Part shown: positions 23,867 to 31,567 of the stretch, piece by piece
How positions within the stretch are numbered: the stretch's first letter is position 1
How the letters are laid out: the number at the start of each line of letters is the position of its first letter
Assembly: GCA_016795205.1 (NCBI GenBank)
Contig: JAEUHZ010000059.1
Span: 1-44,634, forward strand
Length of the DNA: 44,634 nucleotides
From: Planctomycetota bacterium
GTDB lineage: Bacteria > Planctomycetota > UBA1135 > GCA-002686595
Direction: 5' to 3'
The notes under the pieces: model-generated
Told to the model about the DNA's origin: nothing
Databases searched by the model: none
What the model saw: only the letters and a program-made list of their open reading frames with translations
Made by a program: the position numbers and the translations under genes

Positions 23867-24481
23867 ATGGACTCCGTTCTCGAAGCCCGGCTCATCGAGC
23901 GCGCCTCTGGCGGCGACGCCGCGGCGCGCGACGAGCTCTTCCGCGCGCACCTGCCGCGACTCACGCGGATGGTCGAGCTGCGGCTCGATCCGTCCCTGCG
24001 CCGGCGGCTGGACCCGGCCGATGTCGTCCAGGATGCCTGGCTCGAGGCCTCCCGGCGCTTCGCGGAGTGGCGCGCGCAGACGGCGCTGCCGTTCCACGTC
24101 TGGCTGCGCCTCCTGACGGGGCAGGCGCTGCTCACGGTCCACCGACGCCACCTCGGCGCGCACAAGCGCGATGCCCTGCGCGAACGGCACCTCGCGAGCG
24201 GCGGTCCGGGCGTGTCCGCCACGAACGTGGCCGAGTGGTTCGCGGCCAGCGCGACCTCGCCGTCCCAGGCCGTGCTGCGCTCCGAGGTCCGGGCCCGGGT
24301 GCTGACCGCCCTCGAGGAGCTCGAGGAGCTCGACCGCGAGATCCTGTCCCTGCGCCACTTCGAGGGCCTCACGAACGAGGAGGCGGCCGCCGAGCTGGCG
24401 ATCGAGCCGGCGGCGGCCAGCAAGCGCTTCGTGCGCGCGCTGGTGCGCTTGAGGCCCGCGCTGTCGGCGCTCGCGCCCTAG
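23867..24481 (+). CDS. ECF-type RNA polymerase sigma factor (planctomycete group)
   Basis: A 204-residue sigma factor. Region 2 (about residues 15-95) contains FRAHLPRLTRMVELRLD, RRLDPADVVQDAWLEA (the -10 recognition helix) and then FHVWLRLLTGQALLTVHRRHLG, a segment characteristic of a sigma group expanded in Planctomycetota. After a linker, region 4 (about 140-200) has LEELDREILSLRHFEGLTNEEAAAELAIEPAAASKRFVRALVRL with the -35-binding HTH. No anti-sigma gene or protein kinase is adjacent; planctomycete members of this group are often linked to Ser/Thr kinases or large C-terminal extensions. The gene converges on tlpA-like 24546 through a strong terminator. Confidence 0.93.
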   Translation: MDSVLEARLIERASGGDAAARDELFRAHLPRLTRMVELRLDPSLRRRLDPADVVQDAWLEASRRFAEWRAQTALPFHVWLRLLTGQALLTVHRRHLGAHKRDALRERHLASGGPGVSATNVAEWFAASATSPSQAVLRSEVRARVLTALEELEELDREILSLRHFEGLTNEEAAAELAIEPAAASKRFVRALVRLRPALSALAP

Positions 24482-24491
24482 GCCTGCAGCG

Positions 24492-24530
24492 CGGCGGCCG
24501 GTCCGGCGCCGAGCGCCGGACCGGCCGCCG
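24492..24530. terminator. Bidirectional intrinsic terminator
   Basis: A perfect 17-bp GC stem (24492-24508 with 24514-24530) around a five-base loop, in the 64-base gap between two converging genes. No T-run on either side, so it may need Rho or act as an RNA 3'-end stabiliser. Confidence 0.75.
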
Positions 24531-24545
24531 TGCCCAGACCGCAGT

Positions 24546-25655
24546 TCACCCGCGCTTCGCCACCGCTTCCTCGTACTCCTGGATCGGGCCCGAGTGACGC
24601 TTGTCGAGGGCCACGGCCTTGCGCTGGATCTCCAGCGCCTTGACCGGATCGCCCTTGATGAACCAGGCCCGAGCCAAGGTGTCGAGGACATCGCCGTCCT
24701 TCTCCTCGGTGAGCACCGCGGCACGCTCGGCGAGCTTGACCGCCAGAGCCGCGTCGCGCTCCACGATCGACGAGTTCGGGTTCGCGATGGCCCAGGCGAT
24801 CGAGTGCAGCGCCTCGGACGAGTCCTTGCACTTCGACTCGAGAGCCTGCTGCGCCCAGGCGTTGGCGCGCGCCATGTCCTTCAGCTCGAGCGCCAGGATC
24901 TGGTACTTCGCGGCCGCGGCGCCGCCGTACTGCTTGGCGTCCAGCGCGAGGTACTCGTCACAGGCTGCCAAGGCGCCTTCCCAGTCCTTGTCGTTGGCCG
25001 CCTTGTTCAAGCGGTTGGAGATCTGCTCGGCCTTCTCTTCGCGCTCGCGAGCCAGCTTGGCGTCGGCGGCCAGTTGCTGGATGTCGTGCTTGCCGGCGAC
25101 GACCTTCTCCAGCACCTCGTCCATCGCCATCGGGTGCCCGATGTAGGCGATGCGGCCGTTGCCGTCGACGATGAACGCGCAGGGGATCCCGCGCTGCTTG
25201 GCGGCCTTCATGTAGGCCTCGTTCGTCTTCCGGCCGTCGTCCCAGGCGATCGTGTACGCCATGACGTCGCCTTTCGACTTGACCATGGCCTCGACGGCCT
25301 CGAGCGTGTTGCGCGGGTCCTCGGCCGTGACGCCGATGATCGCCACGCCCTTGTCCGCGTACTGCTTCTGCAGCTTCGAGAGGTGCGGGAAGCCCGCGAT
25401 GCACGGTCCGCACCAGGTCGCCCAGAACTCGACGACGTAGGTCTTGCCCTTCTCGAAGGCGGCGACGGGCTGGCCCTTGACCCACTTCGCGATGTGGAGG
25501 GACGGGGCAGCATCGCCGATCCCGAGCACGGCGGGCGCCTTCTGCTCGGGCACGCTGGGAGCCTTCTGCTCCTTGGCCTGGAGGGAGGTGGTGGCGGCCG
25601 CCGGCACGACGCAGACGACGGTGCAGGCAAGGACGGTCCGAAGGAGCATGATCAC
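24546..25655 (-). CDS. TlpA-type thioredoxin with C-terminal TPR-like domain
   Basis: A 369-residue exported protein. A signal peptide (about 1-27, LLRTVLACTVVCVVPAAA) is followed by a short linker and a thioredoxin domain (about 45-190) with FWATWCGPC, redox Cys82 and Cys85, EDPRNTLEAVEAM, and a GIPCAFIVD strand with the cis-Pro position. The last 170 residues are helical repeats of TPR type (NKAANDKDWEGALAACDEYL, SSEALHSIAWAI, GDVLDTLARAWFIKGD). It should work in the periplasm as a thiol reductant or disulfide protein. The start is GTG at 25655 with AGGA five bases before; ATG at 25649 is also possible. A Sec-containing relative lies 3 kb to the right. Confidence 0.88.
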   Translation of the reverse strand: MIMLLRTVLACTVVCVVPAAATTSLQAKEQKAPSVPEQKAPAVLGIGDAAPSLHIAKWVKGQPVAAFEKGKTYVVEFWATWCGPCIAGFPHLSKLQKQYADKGVAIIGVTAEDPRNTLEAVEAMVKSKGDVMAYTIAWDDGRKTNEAYMKAAKQRGIPCAFIVDGNGRIAYIGHPMAMDEVLEKVVAGKHDIQQLAADAKLAREREEKAEQISNRLNKAANDKDWEGALAACDEYLALDAKQYGGAAAAKYQILALELKDMARANAWAQQALESKCKDSSEALHSIAWAIANPNSSIVERDAALAVKLAERAAVLTEEKDGDVLDTLARAWFIKGDPVKALEIQRKAVALDKRHSGPIQEYEEAVAKRG

Positions 25656-26184
25656 AGGGTTCCTGGTTCGCGGCGGGTGTCGCGGCCCGGGCTCCAGCCC
25701 GGCCCGCGGGGTCGCGGTGTGGCGGATAGCCTAGCGCACGGCGCAGGGCGCCCCGCCGCAGGCGGGTTCCGAGCGACGCGGGGCGCGGTCGGCCCCGCGC
25801 CGCGGCCCCCGAACCCTACACGGGCACCTTTCCAGCGGGCGGGTCGCGCGCGCGCCGTACCCACTTCGTACGGATCCGTCGCCAGCGCAGAGGGCGCGGC
25901 GCGCCCCCGCAAGGGGGGGGCGGGAGCTGGGCGACCCGGTGCGCGCAGCAGGCTGCGCGGGGGAACGGACGCCGGGCCGCCCCGGGGAGGACATGGCGAA
26001 CTCCCGTGCATCACTGGCCGCCGGGAGCCGACCCGTTGCTCGGGATTCCCGCTCTTCGCGCTGGCCGTGGGCGCCACCCGGGCTGCGGTCCCGGCGCGGT
26101 CGCGTCGAGCGCCACAGCGCCCTGGGCCCGCAGGACGAGCGCGCCCAGGCCCAGCCGCCGACGCCCTCCGGATACGCTGCCGCC
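25656..26184. other. Intergenic region between divergent genes
   Basis: A 529-base very GC-rich region between the TlpA gene and the phosphoesterase. It has a hairpin CCGGGCT-CC-AGCCCGG near 25690-25710 and a G-run around 25915. TAGGCT on the minus strand at about 25728-25733 is a possible TlpA promoter. No convincing gene or RNA is seen. Confidence 0.4.
26173..26178 (+). promoter_or_regulatory. -10-like hexamer of the phosphoesterase gene
   Basis: TACGCT six bases before the ATG at 26185, the spacing of a leaderless gene. It helps to choose this ATG over the longer frame. Confidence 0.35.
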
Positions 26185-28158
26185 ATGCTGTCCACGCTCC
26201 TCCTCGTCGGCGCGAGCACGCTGGCGCCCGCGCACGACGGCCACGAGCCGCCGCGCAAGCACCCCGCACGGCACGATCCCGCCCGGTTCCTGACCTCGCG
26301 TCGGAGCCCGATCCAGCTCCCGCTCCCGAGCGAGGAGGACGCCTTCTTCTTCGCGATCTTCGGCGACCGCACCGGCGGGCCGGCGGAGGGCGTGAAGGTC
26401 CTGGCGGAGGCCGTGGCCGACGTGAACCTGCTCGAGCCCGATCTCGTGATGACCGTCGGCGACCTCGTCCAGGGCTACAACGAGACGCCCGAGTGGCTGC
26501 TCCAGATGACCGAGTTCAAGGGGATCATGAACCGGCTCAAGTGCCCGTGGTTCCCGGTGGTCGGCAATCACGACCTCTACTGGCGCGGGCGCGGCCAGCC
26601 TCCCGAGCGCGAGCACGAGGCCAGCTACGAGGCGCACTTCGGACCGCTGTGGTACGCGTTCCGGCACAAGGGCGCGTGGTTCCTCGCGCTGCACTCCGAC
26701 GAGACCAGCCCCGAGACCGGAGAGAAGCGCTTCGACGATCCGGCGCACCAGCGCATGAGCCCCGAGCAGTTCGCCTGGCTCGTGGAGACGCTCCAGCGCA
26801 CGCGCGAGGCCGAGCACGTCTTCGTCTTCCTGCACCATCCGCGCTGGCTGCGCGGCGGGTACGGCGACGACTGGGACCGCGTGCACGCGCTGCTGGCCGG
26901 GGCCGGCAACGTGAAGGCGGTCTTCGCCGGCCACATCCACCGCATGCGCTACGACGGCCTGCGGGACGGGATCGAGTACTTCGCGCTGGCGACGACCGGT
27001 GGCGGGCAGGACGGCTGGGCGCCGGAGGCCGGCTACCTGCACGAGTACCACGTGGTGACGGTGCGCAAGTCCGGGATCGCCGTGGCGAGCTTCCCGGTCG
27101 GCGCGGCCATGGACCCACGCGCCATCACCGGCGCGCTGAGCGACGACGTGCGCGACCTGGCGCGCGCGCTCGAGCCACGCTGGGAGGGGCGCGGCGCGTT
27201 CACCCCGGGGTTGGGCGTCGAGGGTGCCTTGGTGCTGGAGGTACGCAACCCCGCGCGGCGGCCGGTCGAGTTCACGCTCACGCCCGCGAGCGCCGACGCG
27301 CGCTGGATCTTCACGCCCGACCACGCCCACGCCACGGTCCAGCCGGGGCAGAGTGCGCGCTTCGAGCTGAGACTGGGGCGGCCGGAGGGAACGCTGGACG
27401 AGGCCTTCCGTGTCCCGCTCGCGCACGTCCAGGCCGACTACCTGGGCGAGACGCTGCGCGTGCCCCTCCCGCGCCGCGAGTGGGCCGTGCCGCTCGACCT
27501 CGCGCGCCTGCCGCTGCCGCCCCGGCCGGAGCAGGAGGGCGTGCTCGCGCTCGACGGCGAGGACGACGCGCTGCTCGTCGCACCCGACGACCTCGACGTG
27601 CCCGACGGACCGTTCACGATCGAGGGCTGGCTGAACGCGCGCGAGTTCCGCCGGAGGCAGGGCTTCCTGTGCCGCACGGAGGGCTCCGAGTACGGCCTCT
27701 TCGTCAACGACGGGAAGCCCGAGTTCAGCGTGCACCTCGGCGGTCGCTACACGACCGCCCAGACGCGCGAGCCGCGACTCGTGCCCGGGACCTGGCACCA
27801 CGTCGCCGGCGTCTTCGACGGAGCCGAGGTGCGCGTCTACGTCGACGGCGCGCAGGTCGCACGCCGCCAGGGCTCCGGCCGACGCACGCGCAATGCGCTG
27901 CCCTTCGTGATCGGCGGCGACGTCGGCCAGGGGGGCCTGCCGAACTCGTTCTTCCCGGGGGAGATCGACGAGGTCCGCGTGTCGCGGGTGGCGCGCTACG
28001 CGGGCGAGCGCTGCGTGCCCACGCGGCGTTTCGAGGCCGACGCGGACACCCTGCTGCTGCTCCACATGGACGGGAAGAGCGGGCCCTGGTTCCCCGACGC
28101 GTCAGGCCGCGCGGCGCACGCCACGGCCTCGGGGTCACCGCGGCTCGAGGCGCGCTGA
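26185..28158 (+). CDS. Secreted metallophosphoesterase with LamG-like domain
   Basis: A 657-residue exported protein. After a signal peptide (MLSTLLLVGASTLAPAHA-like) comes a calcineurin-type phosphoesterase (about 50-290) with Asp61 in GDR, GDLVQG at 92-97, GNHD at 127-130, HHPR at 217-220 and GHIH at 249-252. The first motif is GDRTGG rather than GDxH, a variant seen in secreted members. A beta-rich middle part (about 300-440) follows, then a concanavalin A-like LamG domain (about 450-650) with PFTIEGWLN, GTWHHVAGVFDG and GEIDEVRVS. It probably removes phosphate from extracellular nucleotides or polymers, with the LamG part binding a glycan. The ATG starts the signal peptide; upstream in-frame codons are Arg-rich. 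Confidence 0.85.
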   Translation: MLSTLLLVGASTLAPAHDGHEPPRKHPARHDPARFLTSRRSPIQLPLPSEEDAFFFAIFGDRTGGPAEGVKVLAEAVADVNLLEPDLVMTVGDLVQGYNETPEWLLQMTEFKGIMNRLKCPWFPVVGNHDLYWRGRGQPPEREHEASYEAHFGPLWYAFRHKGAWFLALHSDETSPETGEKRFDDPAHQRMSPEQFAWLVETLQRTREAEHVFVFLHHPRWLRGGYGDDWDRVHALLAGAGNVKAVFAGHIHRMRYDGLRDGIEYFALATTGGGQDGWAPEAGYLHEYHVVTVRKSGIAVASFPVGAAMDPRAITGALSDDVRDLARALEPRWEGRGAFTPGLGVEGALVLEVRNPARRPVEFTLTPASADARWIFTPDHAHATVQPGQSARFELRLGRPEGTLDEAFRVPLAHVQADYLGETLRVPLPRREWAVPLDLARLPLPPRPEQEGVLALDGEDDALLVAPDDLDVPDGPFTIEGWLNAREFRRRQGFLCRTEGSEYGLFVNDGKPEFSVHLGGRYTTAQTREPRLVPGTWHHVAGVFDGAEVRVYVDGAQVARRQGSGRRTRNALPFVIGGDVGQGGLPNSFFPGEIDEVRVSRVARYAGERCVPTRRFEADADTLLLLHMDGKSGPWFPDASGRAAHATASGSPRLEAR

Positions 28159-28234
28159 CCAGCGGGCGAGCGGGCGAAAGCGCGCCGGCTCGTCCGGCGA
28201 CCGAGCCGACTCCGCTGCGGTCGCCGCCCGCTGG
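28159..28234. terminator. Terminator-like nested stem between convergent genes
   Basis: CCAGCGGGCG (28159-28168) pairs perfectly with CGCCCGCTGG (28225-28234), enclosing a smaller hairpin CGCCGG-N5-CCGGCG (28183-28199). It starts right after the phosphoesterase stop, and the Sec-TlpA gene ends at 28268 from the other side. No T-run. Confidence 0.4.
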
Positions 28235-28267
28235 CGGTCAGCCACGCGCGCAGAGCGCGCCGCGACC

Positions 28268-29443
28268 TCACTTCCCGCCCGACTGCTCCCGCGCCTCGCG
28301 GAGCAACTGATCGATGGCGGCGTCCAGCTTCTCGCCGCGCACGTTCTTGAACCGGATGCGGCCCTCGGCGTCGATGACGTAGATCGTCGGCCACGACGAG
28401 ACGTTCCAGCGCGTCGAGATCGGGCCGCCGGTGCTGCCGCCGTTCCAGAACGAGCGCCAGGTGATCCGCTCCTCGACGAGCGTCTGCTTGAGCGCCTCAC
28501 GGTCCTTGTCGCTGTTCACTCCGATCAGGACGAAGGGCTCGCCAGCCAGCTTCTCCACGAGCGACCGCTCGTGCGGGTACATGGCCCGGCAAGGGGGTCA
28601 CCAATGGCCCCAGAAGTCGAGGAAGATCACCTTGCCGCGGTAGTCGCTGAGCTTGAACGGGACACCCTGGATGTCCTCGCCCTCGATGTCCGGCGCGAGC
28701 ATGCCGATCTGCAGGCGCTGGATCTCGAACAGCGCGCCTTCCGCGCGCGGACCGATGGCGCGGCCGCGGGCGTCCAGCACGTCGCCGAACTCCTTGACGA
28801 CGCGTTCGAGGGCCGCCACGTACTCCCGCTCCAGGCCGTCCACGCCCAGTTCCTCGAGCGCGGCCACGCGCGCGGCCCCGAACTCGCCCAGCAGCGCCTC
28901 AGGCTTCACGTCGCCCGCTCGAACGCCGCGCAGACGCTCGAGCTCGCGCCTGGAATGCTCCGCGAGCATCTGCATCGCGCGGCCACGCACGCTGCGCTCG
29001 GCCGCCTTGGCGACGAGCGTCCCGAGCCGCGCGCGCGCATCGGGGCCGGAGCCGGGCCGCAGGGCCTCGACCAGCTCGCCGAGCGCCGGACTCGCCAGGT
29101 CCTTCGTGAAGAGATCCTCGTAGTAAGGCTCGCGACCGCGCTCGCGGTCCAACCCGGACGTCGCGACCCAGATGCGCGTGCGCACGGCGAGCTCGCCGCG
29201 CGGGTCGTCACGCAGGAGGGCGCGCGCGCGGCCCAAGAGCTCGGCGCGTTTGGCCTCGTACTCGCGGTCGTCCATGGACTGCGCGTGCAGGGCCTGCGCC
29301 GCGGCGGACCACTGCGCGCGCAGTTCCCCGAGCACATCCGGCTGCTGGGCCTGGACCAGCCCGAGTGGCGTGGACATCGCAGCCTGGGCCGGCGCGCAGA
29401 GCGCCAGGAAGGCGAGGAGCAGGGCGGGCTTCATGCCCCCCAT
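28268..29443 (-). CDS. TlpA-type selenoprotein with U-P-P-C redox motif (in-frame TGA = Sec)
   Basis: One 391-residue frame if the TGA at 28598-28600 is read as selenocysteine (residue 282). A signal peptide (KPALLLAFLALCAPAQA) precedes a helical domain (about 25-240), then a thioredoxin fold: GMLAPDIEGEDIQGVPF, KVIFLDFWGHW, Sec282-Pro-Pro-Cys285, RAMYPHERSLVEKL, VLIGVNSDKD, and SSWPTIYVID with the cis-Pro. Family members have WCxPC where this has W-TGA-PPC, and the homology continues without break or frameshift after the TGA. A SECIS-like hairpin follows. It would be a periplasmic thiol reductase with a selenol nucleophile. ATG at 29434 is an alternative start. It lies one base after the metF stop. 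A standard annotation would split it into 28598-29443 and 28268-28582 or call it broken. Confidence 0.82.
28556..28573 (-). promoter_or_regulatory. Predicted bacterial SECIS element
   Basis: In the mRNA, CACGAGC and GCUCGUG form a perfect 7-bp stem closed by a GGUC loop that lies 32-35 nt after the UGA. Bacterial SECIS hairpins lie within the coding sequence just downstream, with the loop roughly 16-37 nt from UGA and a G in the first loop positions. GGUC is also in the E. coli fdhF loop, where G and U contact SelB. Confidence 0.75.
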
Positions 29444-29444
29444 C

Positions 29445-30308
29445 CTAGTCTCGCCGGACGGCGGCGAGGATGGAGCGCGTCGCGTGGCTCTTGTTCAGGG
29501 TGTAGAAGTGGATGCCGGGGGCCCCGCCCTCCAGGAGCTTGCGGCACTGACGGATCGCGTGCTCGATCCCGGTGGCCATGACCAGCGCCGGGTCGTCGGC
29601 CACGCGCCGCAGGCGCGCCTCGAGCTCGGGCGGGATCGTCGCCCCGCACAGCTTCGTGAAGCGCTCGACCTGCGCGAAGTTCGTGATCGGCATGATCCCG
29701 GGAACGATCGGCACCTTGATGCCGGCTTCGCGTGCGCGACGCACGAAGCCGAAGTAGTGCTCGTTGTCGAAGAAGAGCTGCGTCACGAGCAACTGCGCGC
29801 CGGCGTCGACCTTGGCCTTGGTCCAGCGCAGGTCCGCGACCGGATCGGGCGACTCGACGTGGCCCTCGGGGTAGCACGCAGCTCCGATGGAGACCGGCCA
29901 GCGTTCCGCGAGCAGGGCGATGAGCTCGGTGGCGTGCGCCATCTCGCCCGGAGCGAGCGGCGGGCCGTCCTTGGGCTGGTCGCCGCGCAGGGCCAACACG
30001 CTCTCCACGCCCGCGTCGACCAGGCGCTCGACGATCTCCGCGACCTCGGCGCGGGACGCGCCCAGGCACGTCAGGTGCGCCATCGTGTCGACGCGCAGGT
30101 CGCGCTGGAGCCGGGTCACGACGTCCAGCGTCCGATCGCGCGTGCTGCCGCCCGCGCCGTACGTCACCGAGACGTAATCGGGCTTCCACACCTCCTGGAG
30201 GTCGGCGACCGTGTTCAGGAGCGAGCGCGCGCCCTCGTCCGTCCGGGGCGGGAAGAACTCGAAGCTGAAGACCGGCCAGCCGCGGCCGAAGCGATCCCGG
30301 ACCTTCAC
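29445..30308 (-). CDS. metF: Methylenetetrahydrofolate reductase
   Basis: A 287-residue MetF. It reduces 5,10-methylene-THF to 5-methyl-THF with FAD. The barrel is complete: FSFEFFPPRTDEG at the first strand (catalytic Glu), VSVTYGAGGSTRD, HLTCLG, LALRGDQPKDG, IGAACYPEGHVES, AQLLVTQLFFDN, and PIVPGIMPI. The end (GAPGIHFYTLNKS) is also typical. The GTG start overlaps the thioesterase stop (GTGA), so expression is coupled. The Sec-TlpA gene begins directly after its stop, linking methionine metabolism, where selenium-sulfur chemistry is common, only by position. Confidence 0.95.
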   Translation of the reverse strand: MKVRDRFGRGWPVFSFEFFPPRTDEGARSLLNTVADLQEVWKPDYVSVTYGAGGSTRDRTLDVVTRLQRDLRVDTMAHLTCLGASRAEVAEIVERLVDAGVESVLALRGDQPKDGPPLAPGEMAHATELIALLAERWPVSIGAACYPEGHVESPDPVADLRWTKAKVDAGAQLLVTQLFFDNEHYFGFVRRAREAGIKVPIVPGIMPITNFAQVERFTKLCGATIPPELEARLRRVADDPALVMATGIEHAIRQCRKLLEGGAPGIHFYTLNKSHATRSILAAVRRD

Positions 30309-30721
30309 GCCGCCTCCCGGATGGCCTCGAACTTCGCGCGAAACTCGGCCGGCAGCTCGATGCTGCGCATGGCGCGCAGGTCGGTGCACACGGTCGTCAT
30401 GCGCGCGTCGACGCACACCTGGTCGCCGAGCCGGAACACGTAGCGCAGGCCGATCGACGACCGCCCCAGGTGCGTGCAGGTCACGCGGACCTCGGGGCGG
30501 TCGCCGAACCGCAGCGGCGCACGGAAGTCGACCGCGCTGTGCACGAGCGGGAAGCCCAGGCGCTCCTCCAAGAGCAGCTTGTAGTAGCGCACGCCCACGT
30601 GGTGCTCCCAGAGCTCCTCGTAGACCTCGTGCACGTAGTCGTAGATGCGCGGGTAGTAGGCGATCCCGGCCGGATCGACGTGCCCGAAACGCACCTGGAT
30701 CGTCGTCGTGAAGGCCGCCAT
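30305..30721 (-). CDS. Hotdog-fold acyl-CoA thioesterase (4HBT/YbgC type)
   Basis: A 138-residue single hotdog domain. The family motif GHVDPAGIAYYPRIYDY is at 13-29, with Asp16 as the catalytic residue, then the helix VHEVYEELWEH. The rest gives the five-strand sheet (AVDFRAPLRFGD, GLRYVFRLGD). Enzymes of the 4-hydroxybenzoyl-CoA thioesterase type cut acyl- or aroyl-CoA to acid and CoA. It lies 5 bases after the creatininase gene and is coupled to metF. With the benzoate-CoA-ligase-type gene nearby, it may clear aromatic CoA esters, but a YbgC-like general role is as likely. Confidence 0.85.
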   Translation of the reverse strand: MAAFTTTIQVRFGHVDPAGIAYYPRIYDYVHEVYEELWEHHVGVRYYKLLLEERLGFPLVHSAVDFRAPLRFGDRPEVRVTCTHLGRSSIGLRYVFRLGDQVCVDARMTTVCTDLRAMRSIELPAEFRAKFEAIREAA

Positions 30722-30726
30722 CCCGG

Positions 30727-31509
30727 TCAGGATACAGCGTGGCCGGCGCCGAACAGGTGCGGCCAGGCCTCGCGTGCCGCGTCGAACGCGATCCGGCCGA
30801 GCTCGTCGGCGAGCGCCAACCCCTCCTCCACGCTGGCGGCGGCCGGGTCGCCGCAGTAGCCCAGCTCGGCGCCGGCTTCCTGGAACGTCCGCACGCCCTG
30901 CTTCATCTTCGCGAGCAGGTCGATCGAGACGGCCGGCAGCCGGGCCCGCTCGGGTTCGCGCACCGCGCTCGGATCCTCCGCCAGCACCAGGCTGGCCTCG
31001 TAGCGCCCGGCGTGGCAATCGCCGCTCTGGAACTCCGCGCCCAGGCGCGCGGCGTACTTGCGTCGCGTGACGTCGGCCAGGATCGCGTGTGCCTGGCGCG
31101 GGCCGCGCTGCGCATGGTCGAGCAGCACGCCGCGGAGGACGTCGACGTGCGCGGGTTCCAGGTGGCCGTTCACGATGAGCACGTGCTCGACCCCTTGGAG
31201 CTCCAGCGCCACGATCACGTCGTCGATCAGCGCCCAGAGCGTCCCGGGCTGGATCGAGACGCGGCCGGCGAAGCCGCGCGTGTACTCCGTGAGGCCATAC
31301 GGGACCGGGGGCAGCACGAAGCTCGCGACGCCCGCCCCGTCGAGGAGCTCTGCCGCGCGGCGCGCCATCGCGCCGGCGATCGTGACGTCCGTGTCGAGCG
31401 GCAGGTGCGGGCCGTGCGGCTCGGTGCTGCCCACGGGCAGGATCGCGACCGCGCGCGGACCGAAGGCGGCCCGAGCCTCGGGCCAGGTCATCTTGGAGAG
31501 CTCGCGCAC
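30727..31509 (-). CDS. Creatininase-family amidohydrolase
   Basis: A 260-residue member of the creatininase family of metal-dependent amide hydrolases. Metal ligand motifs are seen: LPVGSTEPHGPHLPLDTD (Glu, His, Asp), GDCHAGRYEASL (His and Glu), and VNGHLEPAHV. In most relatives the last reads NGHGGN; here His is kept but GGN is LEP. The family includes creatininase, F420 precursor deformylases and mycofactocin MftE, so the substrate is unknown. GTG at 31509 gives the usual N-terminus (VRELSKMTWPEARAAF); ATG at 31491 is an alternative. Together with the two downstream genes it forms a tight run. Confidence 0.82.
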   Translation of the reverse strand: MRELSKMTWPEARAAFGPRAVAILPVGSTEPHGPHLPLDTDVTIAGAMARRAAELLDGAGVASFVLPPVPYGLTEYTRGFAGRVSIQPGTLWALIDDVIVALELQGVEHVLIVNGHLEPAHVDVLRGVLLDHAQRGPRQAHAILADVTRRKYAARLGAEFQSGDCHAGRYEASLVLAEDPSAVREPERARLPAVSIDLLAKMKQGVRTFQEAGAELGYCGDPAAASVEEGLALADELGRIAFDAAREAWPHLFGAGHAVS

Positions 31510-31567
31510 GGCGGCACGATACCAGTCGGGGCTCGGCAGCCGGAGCCCGCGCGGGATTCGCGGACGC

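Noticed and set aside
25939..26184. Longer N-terminus of the phosphoesterase
   Set aside because: The added 82 residues are Arg/Pro-rich, and a signal peptide with a TACGCT element begins at 26185.
28598..29443. Reading the TlpA-type gene as a nonsense-mutated pseudogene
   Set aside because: The stop hits exactly the redox position, the rest of the frame is intact, and a SECIS-like hairpin with GGUC loop follows. A sequencing error or true nonsense change is still possible.
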